A stretch of 64,000 nt of DNA from Paenibacillus contaminans (GCF_003285015.1 NZ_QMFB01000008.1:242170-306169), one strand, 5' to 3'. Shown: positions 16,938 to 25,346, numbered from the stretch's first letter. Notes: a model not told the origin generated them from the sequence alone. Program-made: numbers and translations.

Positions 16938-17678
16938 ATGAAACGGTACAGGCGGGTCCTCATCAAGCTAAGCGGAGGCGCGGTTGCGGGAAGCGGCGAA
17001 TTCGGCTTCGAGCCCGGCAAGCTCGACCACATCACGACCGAAATTATGTCGGTCGTTAATATGGGCGTAGAGGTGGCGCTTGTGATCGGCGGCGGCAATA
17101 TTTTTCGCGGGAGCATGGCGGAGAGCTGGGGAATCGAGCGGGCGGAGGCGGATAATATCGGCACGCTGGCAACGGTAATCAACAGTCTGATGCTGAGGGG
17201 GGCCATGAAAGCGAAGACGAACAAAGAGGTTCGCGTCATGACCGCAATCCCGCTCGCCTCGGTCGCGGAGCCATTCATTCGGCTAAGGGCGATTCATCAT
17301 CTCGAGAAAGGCTACATCGTCATCTTTGCCGGCGGCAACGGGCAGCCTTACGTAACGACGGACTATCCTTCCGTGCAGCGGGCGATCGAAGTGAACTGCC
17401 AAGCGCTGCTTGTCGCAAAGCAGGGAGTTGACGGCGTGCTCAGCGCCGACCCGAAATACGTCAAGGAGACGAGAAAATATAAATCGCTTCATTATAACGA
17501 TGTCATCCGGCATAATTTGAAAATTATGGACCAGTCGGCCTTCATCCTTGCCCGGGATTACAGCCTGCCGATCCATGTGTTTAATTTCGATAAACCCGGC
17601 TCGATGAGAGAGATTTGCGAAGGGAAAAATAACGGAACGATGATCAGCGGCGATTCCGTGCTGGAGTTCGATGAATAA
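16938..17678 (+). CDS. pyrH: UMP kinase (uridylate kinase) paralog
   Basis: Phosphorylates UMP to UDP in pyrimidine metabolism; amino-acid-kinase fold, 246 residues. N-terminal KLSGGAVAG binds the phosphates, followed by VIGGGNIFRG, the UMP pocket around AEADNIGTLATVINSL, and FAGGNGQPYVTTDYPSVQRA. The canonical motif there is GTGNPFFTTD-like, so this copy is divergent. The ATG at 16938 lies 7 nt after GGAGG; a GTG two codons earlier is too close. The usual pyrH context (rpsB, tsf, frr) is missing, so this is probably a second, paralogous kinase. Substrate preference may differ. Confidence 0.85.
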   Translation: MKRYRRVLIKLSGGAVAGSGEFGFEPGKLDHITTEIMSVVNMGVEVALVIGGGNIFRGSMAESWGIERAEADNIGTLATVINSLMLRGAMKAKTNKEVRVMTAIPLASVAEPFIRLRAIHHLEKGYIVIFAGGNGQPYVTTDYPSVQRAIEVNCQALLVAKQGVDGVLSADPKYVKETRKYKSLHYNDVIRHNLKIMDQSAFILARDYSLPIHVFNFDKPGSMREICEGKNNGTMISGDSVLEFDE

Positions 17679-17690
17679 ATAGGTTCATGC

Positions 17691-17732
17691 AAAAGAACCT
17701 TCGAAACCGCTAAAAGGCGGCACCGAAGGTTC
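17691..17732 (-). terminator. Terminator between pyrH-like gene and aminotransferase
   Basis: GAACCTTCG and CGAAGGTTC form the stem. The T tract is on the minus-strand side (CTTTTG), so it best serves the aminotransferase gene, and may also stop the plus-strand transcript. Confidence 0.65.
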
Positions 17733-17828
17733 CTGTCGTTTATGGCAAAGGGTTTCGCATGAGCGGCTCCATATACGCTGTTGCACCGTGGTATCAAAGA
17801 CGCTGCCGTTTCACTAGAACTCGCTAAG

Positions 17829-19028
17829 CTAAACCTGCTTGCTCTGAACGAGCTCAAGCGCGGCTGCAAAACGCTGCATGCCCAGCGTCATCGTATCGCG
17901 GTCGGCGTGCGTAAAGTTCATTCGCATCGTGTTGTACTTCGGCTCGCCGGCATAAAAGCTGGAGCCCGGTACGAAGGCGACGCCCTGCTGGACCGCTTCC
18001 TTCAGCAGCTCCTCAGCTTTCAGCCCTTCAGGCAGTTCGAGCCACAGGAACATGCCGCCCTTAGGCGCGTTCCACTTGAGTCCGTATTTGCGCAGCCCTT
18101 CCAGAAGCTCGGTCATCAGCTTCATGCGGCCGTGATAATGGCCGCGAATCGTTTCGATATGCCCGTCCAGATCGAAGCCGCTTAGCAGTTGATACAGCGC
18201 CATTTGGTCCATCGTGCTGGAGTGAAGATCGCAAGCCTGCTTCGCCTTGGCCATGCTGCGGATCACCTCGGAATCGCCCATCACCCAGCCGGTGCGAAGG
18301 GCGGGAGCCGCCGTCTTCGAGAAAGTGCTCGTGTATACGACCGCTGAGCCTTCCGCTTTGTCCTCATAGGAGAAAATCGAAGGGTAGGATTCGCCGCTGT
18401 CGTACTTCAGCTCGCCGTACGGATCGTCCTCAAGAATAAGCACATTGTTGTCGCGGCACAGCTTAAGCAGGCCTTGACGGCGTTCCCCGCTCCAGACGTA
18501 GCCGGTTGGGTTGGAGAACGTAGGGCAAACGTAAAGCAGCTTTGGCTTGTATTCGGCAATTTTGCGGGCGGCATCGTCGAGATCCATGCCTTCCTCGTCC
18601 CCGCTTACCGAAACGACCTTCGCGCCGCGGGCTTGAAACACCTGCAGTGCGGCTAAGTAAGTCGGCTGCTGAACGAGAATGACGTCGCCCGGATCGATGT
18701 AAACGCGGGTCAGCAAATCGATCGCTTGCTGGGAGCCGGTGGTGAGGAGCATTTCATCCTTCGTCACGTTCATGCCTTTGCGCCGCATCCGTTCCGCGAT
18801 CGCTTCGCGCAGCGGGATAAAACCTTCCGTCAGGCCGTACTGCAGCGAATGATTGCCCATCTCGAATACGCGGTTAAACGCCGCCTGCATCGCGCTCATC
18901 GGGAAGAGCTCCTCCGCGGGAAGTCCTCCGGCAAAGGAAATGATCGACTTGCCTTGCGTCAGCTTCAAAATTTCCCGGACGGCGCTGGATTGAAACGCCT
19001 GCATGGTACTGGAAAATGTATAGTTCAT
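17829..19028 (-). CDS. PLP-dependent aminotransferase, class I/II (LysN/2-aminoadipate type)
   Basis: Cytosolic aminotransferase of 399 residues without an N-terminal DNA-binding domain. Family features: SFAGGLPAEELFP near the start, LQYGLTEGFIPLREAIAERM, TTGSQQAIDL, PTFSNPTGYVW for the carboxylate and ring contacts, and the PLP lysine in TSTFSKTAAPALRTGW (about residue 238). This is the MocR-like catalytic family that includes LysN and aromatic or 2-aminoadipate aminotransferases; substrate is not predictable. The ATG is preceded by AAGGAG 7 nt away. It is transcribed alone. Confidence 0.9.
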   Translation of the reverse strand: MNYTFSSTMQAFQSSAVREILKLTQGKSIISFAGGLPAEELFPMSAMQAAFNRVFEMGNHSLQYGLTEGFIPLREAIAERMRRKGMNVTKDEMLLTTGSQQAIDLLTRVYIDPGDVILVQQPTYLAALQVFQARGAKVVSVSGDEEGMDLDDAARKIAEYKPKLLYVCPTFSNPTGYVWSGERRQGLLKLCRDNNVLILEDDPYGELKYDSGESYPSIFSYEDKAEGSAVVYTSTFSKTAAPALRTGWVMGDSEVIRSMAKAKQACDLHSSTMDQMALYQLLSGFDLDGHIETIRGHYHGRMKLMTELLEGLRKYGLKWNAPKGGMFLWLELPEGLKAEELLKEAVQQGVAFVPGSSFYAGEPKYNTMRMNFTHADRDTMTLGMQRFAAALELVQSKQV

Positions 19029-19170
19029 GTCGGTTCTCCTTATTCGGAAATGGATGTGTGATTTCCTATCATTTTACCACTCGCTTCCGTTCGTTTGCAA
19101 AAGAAATCGACGTTTGTCGGATTAAGCGGTGCGGAAAATGAACTCGCTCTCTAGCAGCCTGCGAAACGTT

Positions 19171-20061
19171 TTATTGCCGCTTAGGCTCACCGCTTACCGG
19201 CAGTTTGGGCGTACGGTAGTACCGCATGATTGCAAATGTGCCGGCAAGCAGTACAAGCGTGGTCAGCAAGCTGCCTTCCGCCCCGAACGCGCCGCCGGAA
19301 ATCGTATCGCTGCCTTCACGCGTCAAATGAATAAGTGAGTCCACCTTGTTGCCGGATACCTCGAAGCCGTAAACATAACCTTGAAAATAGTTCCAGGTCA
19401 GATGCAGGCCGATCGGCATCCACAAGCCGCCGCTCCATTCGCGGCTGACGGCCAGAACGATGCCGGCCAGAAACAAATTAAGCAGCGGCAGCGGATTGTC
19501 GAGGACGTTGTTGTTCTGCAGATGAAGCGCGGCGAACAGCAGGGAAGGAACGATGATCGCAGCCGTTCCGCCGAAATGATGCTTGATCAGCCCTTGCAAA
19601 TAACCTCTTGAGAACAGCTCCTCATTAACGGATACGATCGTAAACAACAATACGCCGCTCGACATCGAGGCCAATACGGTATTATCGAAGGTGACGCTGT
19701 TGAAGGAAACGCCTCCGCACAACCAAATCAGCAGAGCGGAAACGGTCATGAGCAGAATGCCTGCGGCCAAACCTTCGACCGCGAGCCGGAACGGTTTTTG
19801 TTGCTTCAGCCCGAGGCTCCAGCCATGCTTGCGGTCGAAGGCCGCGTACATAATCAGTGTGCCGATAATAAACGCGAACCCCTGAATCGACATTTGCGAC
19901 AGGCTTATGGACGTATAGGAGAGAACATCGTCGGCGCTGCGGCCGGCCATCAGCTGCACTGCGGCGTAAATCAAAAAACCGATGAGCACAAGCAAAATGA
20001 TGATTGCCGCCGACAACAATATTTTGCCTGCGACAATAAAAACGGATTTGACGGTTTGCAT
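19171..20061 (-). CDS. CPBP-family intramembrane metalloprotease
   Basis: Membrane protein of 296 residues with about eight predicted helices. The ABI/CPBP (Rce1-like) motifs are present: EELFSRGYLQ (Glu-Glu and Arg), FAALHL and HLTWNYFQG. Family members cleave near membrane surfaces or protect against bacteriocins. The start MQTVKSVF at 20061 has GGAGG 8 nt upstream; the longer frame upstream lacks a ribosome site. It is transcribed away from leuB across a 189-nt gap. Confidence 0.9.
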   Translation of the reverse strand: MQTVKSVFIVAGKILLSAAIIILLVLIGFLIYAAVQLMAGRSADDVLSYTSISLSQMSIQGFAFIIGTLIMYAAFDRKHGWSLGLKQQKPFRLAVEGLAAGILLMTVSALLIWLCGGVSFNSVTFDNTVLASMSSGVLLFTIVSVNEELFSRGYLQGLIKHHFGGTAAIIVPSLLFAALHLQNNNVLDNPLPLLNLFLAGIVLAVSREWSGGLWMPIGLHLTWNYFQGYVYGFEVSGNKVDSLIHLTREGSDTISGGAFGAEGSLLTTLVLLAGTFAIMRYYRTPKLPVSGEPKRQ

Positions 20062-20250
20062 ACGTACGCCTCCATCATTAAGGTGGTAATCGGATCGGAT
20101 AACGATACCGTTACTTACGGGGCGGCGATGGAAACGTTCCATACCATGAGTGATAGGTATAGGCTATCAGTTCGATAGCTTTTATATCTTTGTAAAATGA
20201 TAGTGTTTATGATAAAACAAAAGTAATTGAATTGGAGAGGTGAACGACAC

Positions 20251-21330
20251 ATGGCAGAAGTGAAAAAAATCGCCGTCATTTCCGGCGACGGAATCGGCCC
20301 GGAAGTGATTGCCGAGGCGCAGAAGGTACTTACGAAAACCGAAGAAGTATTCGGCTACAAATTCGAAACCGAGCACGGCTTGTTCGGCGGGATCGCGATC
20401 GATGAGAAAGGAACGCCGCTGCCGCAAGAAACGCTCGATATTTGTAAGAAAGCCGATGCGGTTCTGCTTGGAGCCGTTGGCGGACCGAAATGGGATAACA
20501 ATCCGAAGGAGACGCGTCCGGAAACCGGCTTGCTCGGCATCCGTAAAGCACTCGGCTTGTTCTCGAACATTCGTCCGGCTGTCATTTTCGATTGCCTGAA
20601 GGACGCTTCCACGCTGAAGCCTGAAGTTCTCGACGGAACCGACCTGATCGTCGTGCGCGAGCTTACGGGCGGTATCTACTTCGGCGAGAAATTCCGCCGC
20701 GAAACGGCTAACGGCCAAGAAGCGGTAGATACTTGCGTTTATAATGTAAACGAAGTCGAGCGCATTGCGCGTCAAGGCTTCGAAATCGCTAGAACGCGCC
20801 GCAAAAAGCTTACTTCCGTAGACAAAGCCAACGTACTGGAAACGTCCCGCCTGTGGCGCGAAACGGTAATCCGCGTAGCTGCGGACTACCCGGATGTCGA
20901 GCTGGATCACGTGCTCGTCGACAACTGCGCGATGCAATTGCTTCGCCGTCCTTCCAGCTTCGACGTTATCGTGACGGAGAATATGTTCGGCGATATTCTG
21001 AGCGACGAAGCGGCAATGCTGACCGGTTCGATCGGCATGCTTTCCTCCGCTTCGCTGGGCGAAGGCAGCTTCGGCTTGTACGAGCCGGTGCACGGCTCCG
21101 CGCCTGACATTGCCGGACAAGGCATCGCCAACCCGATCGCAACCATCTTGTCCGTTGCGCTCATGTTCCGTTTGACGTTCGGCTATCACGATGCGGCTGC
21201 CGCAATCGAGCGCGCAGTCAAAGAAGTGCTTGATGCCGGCCACCGTACCGGTGACATCGCGGTCGATAAGAGCAAGGCTATCGGCACGACGGCGATGGGC
21301 GATCTGATCGTCGCTGCAATCCGCAAATAA
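20251..21330 (+). CDS. leuB: 3-isopropylmalate dehydrogenase
   Basis: Oxidative decarboxylation of 3-isopropylmalate in leucine synthesis, NAD-dependent; 359 residues, full family length. Seen: VISGDGIGPEVIAEA, LGAVGGPKWDN, the substrate arginines in RPETGLLGIRKALGLF and VVRELTGGIYFGE, and the metal/NAD motif VDNCAMQLLRRPSSFDVIV followed by LYEPVHGSAPDIAG. ATG at 20251 follows GGAGAGGTG. No other leu or ilv gene is adjacent, so it stands apart from the usual operon. A hairpin (GCTATC/GATAGC) and AT-rich DNA lie upstream. Confidence 0.96.
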   Translation: MAEVKKIAVISGDGIGPEVIAEAQKVLTKTEEVFGYKFETEHGLFGGIAIDEKGTPLPQETLDICKKADAVLLGAVGGPKWDNNPKETRPETGLLGIRKALGLFSNIRPAVIFDCLKDASTLKPEVLDGTDLIVVRELTGGIYFGEKFRRETANGQEAVDTCVYNVNEVERIARQGFEIARTRRKKLTSVDKANVLETSRLWRETVIRVAADYPDVELDHVLVDNCAMQLLRRPSSFDVIVTENMFGDILSDEAAMLTGSIGMLSSASLGEGSFGLYEPVHGSAPDIAGQGIANPIATILSVALMFRLTFGYHDAAAAIERAVKEVLDAGHRTGDIAVDKSKAIGTTAMGDLIVAAIRK

Positions 21331-21344
21331 TACTGGTTTACCTA

Positions 21345-21372
21345 TCCCGGTCCGTATCAGGCCGGGATTTTT
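21345..21372 (+). terminator. Intrinsic terminator after leuB
   Basis: TCCCGG pairs with CCGGGA around a loop and is followed by five T residues. Confidence 0.8.
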
Positions 21373-21542
21373 ACATGCCCGTCGCCTATATCCGCCCATA
21401 AGCAGGCAAACTCGAATTGCTGCGGCAGACGCCCGGCAAAGCTTACAAATAGTCGGGCAAAATCGGATAACAGGGCAGTCAGCCATGTTGATCGCGGACG
21501 GTGACCCGGCGGAACATGACCATTTTTACTTCTCAAAGTTAT

Positions 21543-21557
21543 TTATAATAATTTTAA
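21543..21557. promoter_or_regulatory. PerR box
   Basis: TTATAATAATTTTAA matches the PerR consensus TTATAATNATTATAA at all but one defined position and lies 20 bp upstream of the -35 box of the peroxiredoxin promoter. This predicts peroxide-responsive derepression. Confidence 0.65.
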
Positions 21558-21577
21558 GAAAGAAATTAGTTAAATCA

Positions 21578-21606
21578 TTGACTTTCATTTTTTTGGATGA
21601 TACGAT
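21578..21606 (+). promoter_or_regulatory. Promoter of peroxiredoxin gene
   Basis: TTGACT, 17-bp spacer, TACGAT, in AT-rich DNA downstream of the PerR box and 73 nt before the start codon. Confidence 0.65.
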
Positions 21607-21678
21607 TTTACTTGTGAGTTTTTCACCAGAGATATTTGTTGCCGTTCAGGCAGCTACATTTAAAGGAGGAAATGAATC

Positions 21679-22227
21679 ATGGCAGAACGTTTGGTTGGTA
21701 AACCGGCTCCCGATTTCAAAATGGACGTAGCTTATGGAACTGGACAAGACTTTGGTACGGTATCTTTGTCCGATTACAAAGGAAAATGGCTGGTTCTGTT
21801 CTTCTACCCGCTCGATTTCACATTTGTTTGTCCTACTGAAATTACCGCTCTTAGCGATGCGGCGAACGACTTCGAACGTCTGGACACGGAAATTCTCGGC
21901 GTCAGCACAGACAGCAAACACTCCCACCGCGCTTGGATCAACACGCCGAAGGAGCAAAACGGTCTCGGCCAGCTGAACTTCCCGCTTGCAGCCGACCTGA
22001 CGAAATCCGTAGCACGCGATTACGGCGTTCTGATCGAAGAAGAAGGCATCGCCCTGCGCGGTCTGTTCATCATCGATCCGGAAGGCGAACTGAAATACCA
22101 AGTCGTTAACCACAACGACGTAGGCCGCAGCGTTGACGAAACGCTTCGCGTTCTGCAAGCTCTGCAATCCGGCGGTCTTTGCCCAGCGAACTGGAAACCG
22201 GGCGAAAGCACGCTTGTAGCTAAGTAA
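21679..22227 (+). CDS. ykuU: 2-Cys peroxiredoxin (YkuU-like)
   Basis: Cytosolic thiol peroxidase of 182 residues that reduces hydrogen peroxide and organic hydroperoxides. Peroxidatic Cys51 is in DFTFVCPTE and resolving Cys168 in GGLCPANWKPG, so it is a typical 2-Cys enzyme. The sequence closely resembles B. subtilis YkuU (MAERLVGKPAPDFKM start, IEEEGIALRGLFIIDPEGEL). Codon choice is more biased than in neighbouring genes, consistent with high expression. AAAGGAGGA precedes the ATG by 9 nt. The PerR box and strong promoter upstream indicate oxidative-stress control. No flavin reductase (AhpF) gene is adjacent, so electrons probably come from thioredoxin. Confidence 0.95.
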   Translation: MAERLVGKPAPDFKMDVAYGTGQDFGTVSLSDYKGKWLVLFFYPLDFTFVCPTEITALSDAANDFERLDTEILGVSTDSKHSHRAWINTPKEQNGLGQLNFPLAADLTKSVARDYGVLIEEEGIALRGLFIIDPEGELKYQVVNHNDVGRSVDETLRVLQALQSGGLCPANWKPGESTLVAK

Positions 22228-22245
22228 TTAATTGCACTTTACATA

Positions 22246-22285
22246 AAAGCCCTTCAGCTCGCCTAAACGAGCCGGAGGGCTTTTT
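22246..22285 (+). terminator. Intrinsic terminator after peroxiredoxin gene
   Basis: AAAGCCCTTC and GGAGGGCTTT with an inner GCTCG/CGAGC stem, followed by Ts. From here to 22517 no gene is seen. Confidence 0.85.
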
Positions 22286-22517
22286 GCATGGAAACTAAAG
22301 TCAGGTGGCGTTACTTTAAAGATGGCTTGCGGGACATTTTTATGCGGCATCGTGAAGCGATAACGGCCGCCTTTGGAGGTCGTGTTGCTGCCGCAAACAA
22401 TACCTCGGCCTTTAGGAAAGTGGAAATGAAATGTAACGGGCGAGACGGCAATATTGTTATGCCGCCGTAACCTTTTGCCGTATTTCCCGTCTAAGTTAGC
22501 AGAACAAGAATCGGAGG

Positions 22518-23249
22518 GTGGCGCTTATCAAAAAGCCGATCATTGCGTTTCTCGCATTGCTGCTGACGCTTGCGATGCTGTCAGGCTGCCGAAGCATCGG
22601 CGGTCAGACGATCATCGATTGGGTCGATTTCCTCAAGCTGAACGGGATTTCGTATACCGGCCAATGGAGCGCAGTCGTTACGGATCCTGCACAAATAGGC
22701 GGCGAAATAGGCAAAGTGAAATTCAACGTCGCGGATAACGTTCATCATTCGGGTTACAAGACGAAAGAAGGAGATGCTGCATTCCTGCCCAAGGGGACGG
22801 TCGTTTACGAGGTGAACGGTTATCCCGACCGCTCGTTCGTCGCCGTTCAAGATCCGGAAGCATATAACGGCTACCGTTTGTACGCGGACGACCGGAAAAT
22901 CCGGGAGCTTGCGGCGTCGCTTGAGCCGGACGAGCGGAAGGTATCGTCTGCGCGGCTCTATGAAGGCTATACGGATTTTAAGCTGCTAAAGGAGCTGAAA
23001 GCGGACAGCGCTTCGATATTCGTAGCTATGCTGAAACGGAGCGAAGAGCGGCAAGACTATTCGCCTGCCACAAGAAACGGCGATCCGACGGCATATCCTT
23101 TTGTGTTGGACACCGGGGATGCGATAGGCTATTGGAACATCATCTACTATGACGGCCTTCGCTATTATTGGCACGACAATAACGTCAAGCTGCTGCCGGG
23201 CGAATTTGCTTCTTATGTGACAAACTCCGCAGCAGGCGAAACGCCTTAA
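22518..23249 (+). CDS. Putative lipoprotein of unknown function
   Basis: Exported lipoprotein of about 243 residues, family not recognised. The N-terminus MALIKKPIIAFLALLLTLAM runs into lipobox LSGC. The mature part is rich in Asp, Tyr and Gly and predicted globular (for example PKGTVVYEVNGYPDRSFVAV). The start is odd: the only standard start codon, GTG at 22518, abuts GGAGG with no spacer. Three codons later ATC AAA AAG at 22527 would have normal spacing but is a rare start codon. The lipobox supports the frame strongly. No partner genes are evident; a small unrelated zinc-binding-type gene follows. Confidence 0.8.
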   Translation: MALIKKPIIAFLALLLTLAMLSGCRSIGGQTIIDWVDFLKLNGISYTGQWSAVVTDPAQIGGEIGKVKFNVADNVHHSGYKTKEGDAAFLPKGTVVYEVNGYPDRSFVAVQDPEAYNGYRLYADDRKIRELAASLEPDERKVSSARLYEGYTDFKLLKELKADSASIFVAMLKRSEERQDYSPATRNGDPTAYPFVLDTGDAIGYWNIIYYDGLRYYWHDNNVKLLPGEFASYVTNSAAGETP

Positions 23250-23318
23250 AAGGGTTCGACCAGCCGGTATTCCGTACTTTCCCGCACGGAAGGACTGTAT
23301 AGATTTGTTAACGCAGGA

Positions 23319-23402
23319 ATGAACTTTCAACGGATGTATGCGCTGAAAAAAGAGGAATTTGCGTCCCCGGAGGAGAAGTATGTAGACATGAACGTCTACT
23401 GA
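23319..23402 (+). CDS. Possible 27-residue peptide (weak)
   Basis: MNFQRMYALKKEEFASPEEK then YVDMNVY, in the gap between the lipoprotein and the CPVC protein. The same frame is open back to the lipoprotein stop (TAA at 23247) with plausible coding character, so this may be the residue of a longer C-terminus. No good ribosome site. GTAGAC and GTCTAC at 23382-23399 form a perfect hairpin over its end, 6 nt before the next ribosome site. Confidence 0.2.
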   Translation: MNFQRMYALKKEEFASPEEKYVDMNVY

Positions 23403-23417
23403 CGGGGAGGTTGTGTG

Positions 23418-23846
23418 ATGAGTTTTTGCTGCGGAGCAAGCATGATAGGAACGAAAGGAACGCTCAAGCATATCCGGACGCACATCCATAACGTGCCGAT
23501 ATTGCTTTGCCCGGTTTGTCACCGTATCGAGGTTCACCATCTGGTGGAGCCCGAGTTCGAAATATTGGCGGAATACGCGCACGGCGATGGAGCGTCGGAA
23601 GTCGATTTCCACGAGTACGCGGACCGTAAGGACGGCAATCAGCTTTTTGAAAATTGCGTAAACAATGAAGATCAGGATCCGCTCGACATCGTGCGGAATC
23701 AGATCGACATGGCGCTCGACCTGATGATGGTCGCCAAGCAGATCGAGGATGCCGAATGGGAAGAACAGCTTAAGAAGCGGCTGCATGTGCTGGGCAGAAG
23801 GCAAAGCAAGCTGCTTCAGCGGAATGCTTCCGCTCGCGGCAATTAA
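23418..23846 (+). CDS. Hypothetical protein with CPVC zinc-ribbon-like motif
   Basis: Cytosolic protein of 142 residues, not recognised. The N-terminus has MSFCCGASMIGTKG and LLCPVCHRIEVHH: two cysteine pairs plus histidines, a plausible single zinc site. The C-terminal half is helical and highly acidic then basic (DIVRNQIDMALDLMMVAKQI, EEQLKKRLHVLGRRQSKLLQ), compatible with a coiled coil. ATG at 23418 has GGGGAGG 7 nt upstream; a GTG one codon earlier is possible. A strong terminator follows. Function unknown. Confidence 0.8.
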   Translation: MSFCCGASMIGTKGTLKHIRTHIHNVPILLCPVCHRIEVHHLVEPEFEILAEYAHGDGASEVDFHEYADRKDGNQLFENCVNNEDQDPLDIVRNQIDMALDLMMVAKQIEDAEWEEQLKKRLHVLGRRQSKLLQRNASARGN

Positions 23847-23882
23847 TGGCCGAAGCGGCGGCGGGCAAGCCGAATATATCGG

Positions 23883-23914
23883 GAACGTCCCAAGCGGGAC
23901 GTTTTCTTTTTTTC
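23883..23914 (+). terminator. Intrinsic terminator after CPVC protein
   Basis: AACGTCC and GGACGTT stem, short loop, followed by a run of T. The remainder of 23915-24150 contains a TATAAT at about 24080 but no recognisable -35 and no gene. Confidence 0.85.
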
Positions 23915-24150
23915 AATCCGCCGCTCCGTGCAACCGCTTGCGAGGCCGGCTTTCCGCATAGAAAAAATAAATGCCGCAAAGGAAAAAAATAGTGAACATT
24001 TTGACCTGTGTATTCGTCTGAAGATACGGAAGCGCCATGCTATTACGCCGAAAAGTACGGATGCTTGCATGGATATGCTATAATGATAGAGGTTGTCGCC
24101 AGGAGAAACGATAGAGTCATCCAAATCGCGTGATGAAGGATGGGGAATGT

Positions 24151-24441
24151 ATGCCATTCGTGCTGAAGCATAAACAAACATCGGAACTATATACATGCAT
24201 GCTGATTAACCGCTACGACATCCCGTTTTACGGGACGAAGAGCTGGGAAGAGCTTACGGAAGCTGCGGATACATATGCGGAATTTTTGAAGGAACGCGGA
24301 TTGACGGATTCGTCGGAATGGGAGCTTGTCGAGGTGGAAGAACACAAGCTGAAAATGTGCAATGTAAAGCTTAACAACAACCCTAACAAACGGGTATTTT
24401 TAGCTGCGAATGGCATGATTGAGACGAAAACGATAGATTGA
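24151..24441 (+). CDS. Hypothetical protein, 96 residues
   Basis: Small soluble alpha/beta protein of unknown function, beginning MPFVLKHKQTSELYTCMLIN. No family was recognised. The ATG at 24151 has GGGG 5-9 nt upstream; two earlier in-frame starts (GTG 24130, ATG 24133) lack a ribosome site. The pattern of charged and hydrophobic residues and balanced codon use support it as a real gene. It precedes the SigI-type promoter of sigI. Confidence 0.75.
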   Translation: MPFVLKHKQTSELYTCMLINRYDIPFYGTKSWEELTEAADTYAEFLKERGLTDSSEWELVEVEEHKLKMCNVKLNNNPNKRVFLAANGMIETKTID

Positions 24442-24484
24442 GACTTTAGACCTATGTGAACATATTTTGTCTGACGGTTTCCGT

Positions 24485-24514
24485 ACCCCCGCAACTTGCT
24501 ACTGAGTCGCGAAA
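24485..24514 (+). promoter_or_regulatory. Candidate SigI-type autoregulatory promoter
   Basis: ACCCCC and CGAAA separated by 19 bp, 22 nt before the sigI start. SigI promoters in Bacillus and relatives combine a C-rich -35 with a CGAA-type -10, and sigI-rsgI operons are commonly autoregulated. Confidence 0.55.
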
Positions 24515-24536
24515 CCTATAGTGTGAGGTGGATTTT

Positions 24537-25346
24537 TTGTTACTGGTCTTATTTAAACGATTTCTGGGAAGAAGCCAGTCTCACCGTCCGGAATTAACGA
24601 ATGCGATGACGCCTGAACAGCAGGTTGAACGCATTCAAGAGGGCGATTTGCGCTTGCGCAACCAATTTATTACCGATTACCAGCCTTATGTGGCGAAAGT
24701 AACCAGCCGCTTCTGTAAACGATACATCGATCCCGCAAGAGACGATGAGTTCAGCATTGCGCTTGTTGCCTTCAACGAAGCGGTTAACCAGTTTTCCTCG
24801 AGCGCTGGCAGATCGTTCCTAAGCTTTGCCGAAACGGTCATCCGAAGGCGATTGATCGATTATGTCCGCAAGGAACAGCGTTTTGCGCAGAATGTGCCTT
24901 ACAGCTCGTTCGACGCTTACGACGACGAGGACAATATCGTCAACCCGGTGGAGATCCATCAGGCAATCGAACAGTTCGAGAAACAGAAAGGAATGGAAGA
25001 ACGGCAGAGCGAAATTACCGATTTGAGCGGTGTGCTTTCCGAGTTTGACATCCGTTTTGCCGATTTGGTCGAAATGTCCCCGAAGCATTCGGATTCCCGC
25101 CAAATGCTTATGGCTATCGGCTTTATGCTGGCGCAGGATTCGCTGATGATGCGGTCGCTGCTCAGCAAACGGATGATGCCGATAAAGGAGTTGATGGAAA
25201 TTGCGGGGGTGTCCCGCAAAACGCTGGAGCGAAACCGGAAGTTTATCATCGCCGTAGCGCTCATCATCAACGGCCCGTATCCGTATTTACGGGAATACTT
25301 ACATATCGATGACATCGTAGTGAACAGGAGTGAACGGGATGAATAG
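24537..25346 (+). CDS. sigI: RNA polymerase sigma factor SigI
   Basis: Alternative sigma factor of about 269 residues that directs RNA polymerase to heat, envelope or polysaccharide-responsive genes. Region 2 includes FSIALVAFNEAVNQFSSSAG and SFAETVIRRRLIDYVRKEQR, which match SigI, not ECF factors. The C-terminal DNA-binding part contains MEIAGVSRKTLERNRKFIIA. TTG at 24537 is chosen because AGGTGG lies just upstream; GTG at 24528 overlaps that site. It overlaps rsgI by 8 nt, the standard sigI-rsgI arrangement in which the membrane anti-sigma protein holds SigI inactive. Confidence 0.92.
   Translation: MLLVLFKRFLGRSQSHRPELTNAMTPEQQVERIQEGDLRLRNQFITDYQPYVAKVTSRFCKRYIDPARDDEFSIALVAFNEAVNQFSSSAGRSFLSFAETVIRRRLIDYVRKEQRFAQNVPYSSFDAYDDEDNIVNPVEIHQAIEQFEKQKGMEERQSEITDLSGVLSEFDIRFADLVEMSPKHSDSRQMLMAIGFMLAQDSLMMRSLLSKRMMPIKELMEIAGVSRKTLERNRKFIIAVALIINGPYPYLREYLHIDDIVVNRSERDE

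Noticed and set aside
20163..20182. GCTATC/GATAGC hairpin with TTTT upstream of leuB as a leucine attenuator
   Set aside because: The stem is only 6 bp, with no leader peptide or T-box-like elements; it could equally be an operator.
20182..21486. Minus-strand frame of about 434 codons opposite leuB
   Set aside because: leuB is unmistakable on the plus strand; the antisense product has low-complexity shadow composition.
22288..22470. 60-codon frame after the peroxiredoxin terminator
   Set aside because: It starts inside the terminator T run, has no ribosome site and no protein-like pattern.
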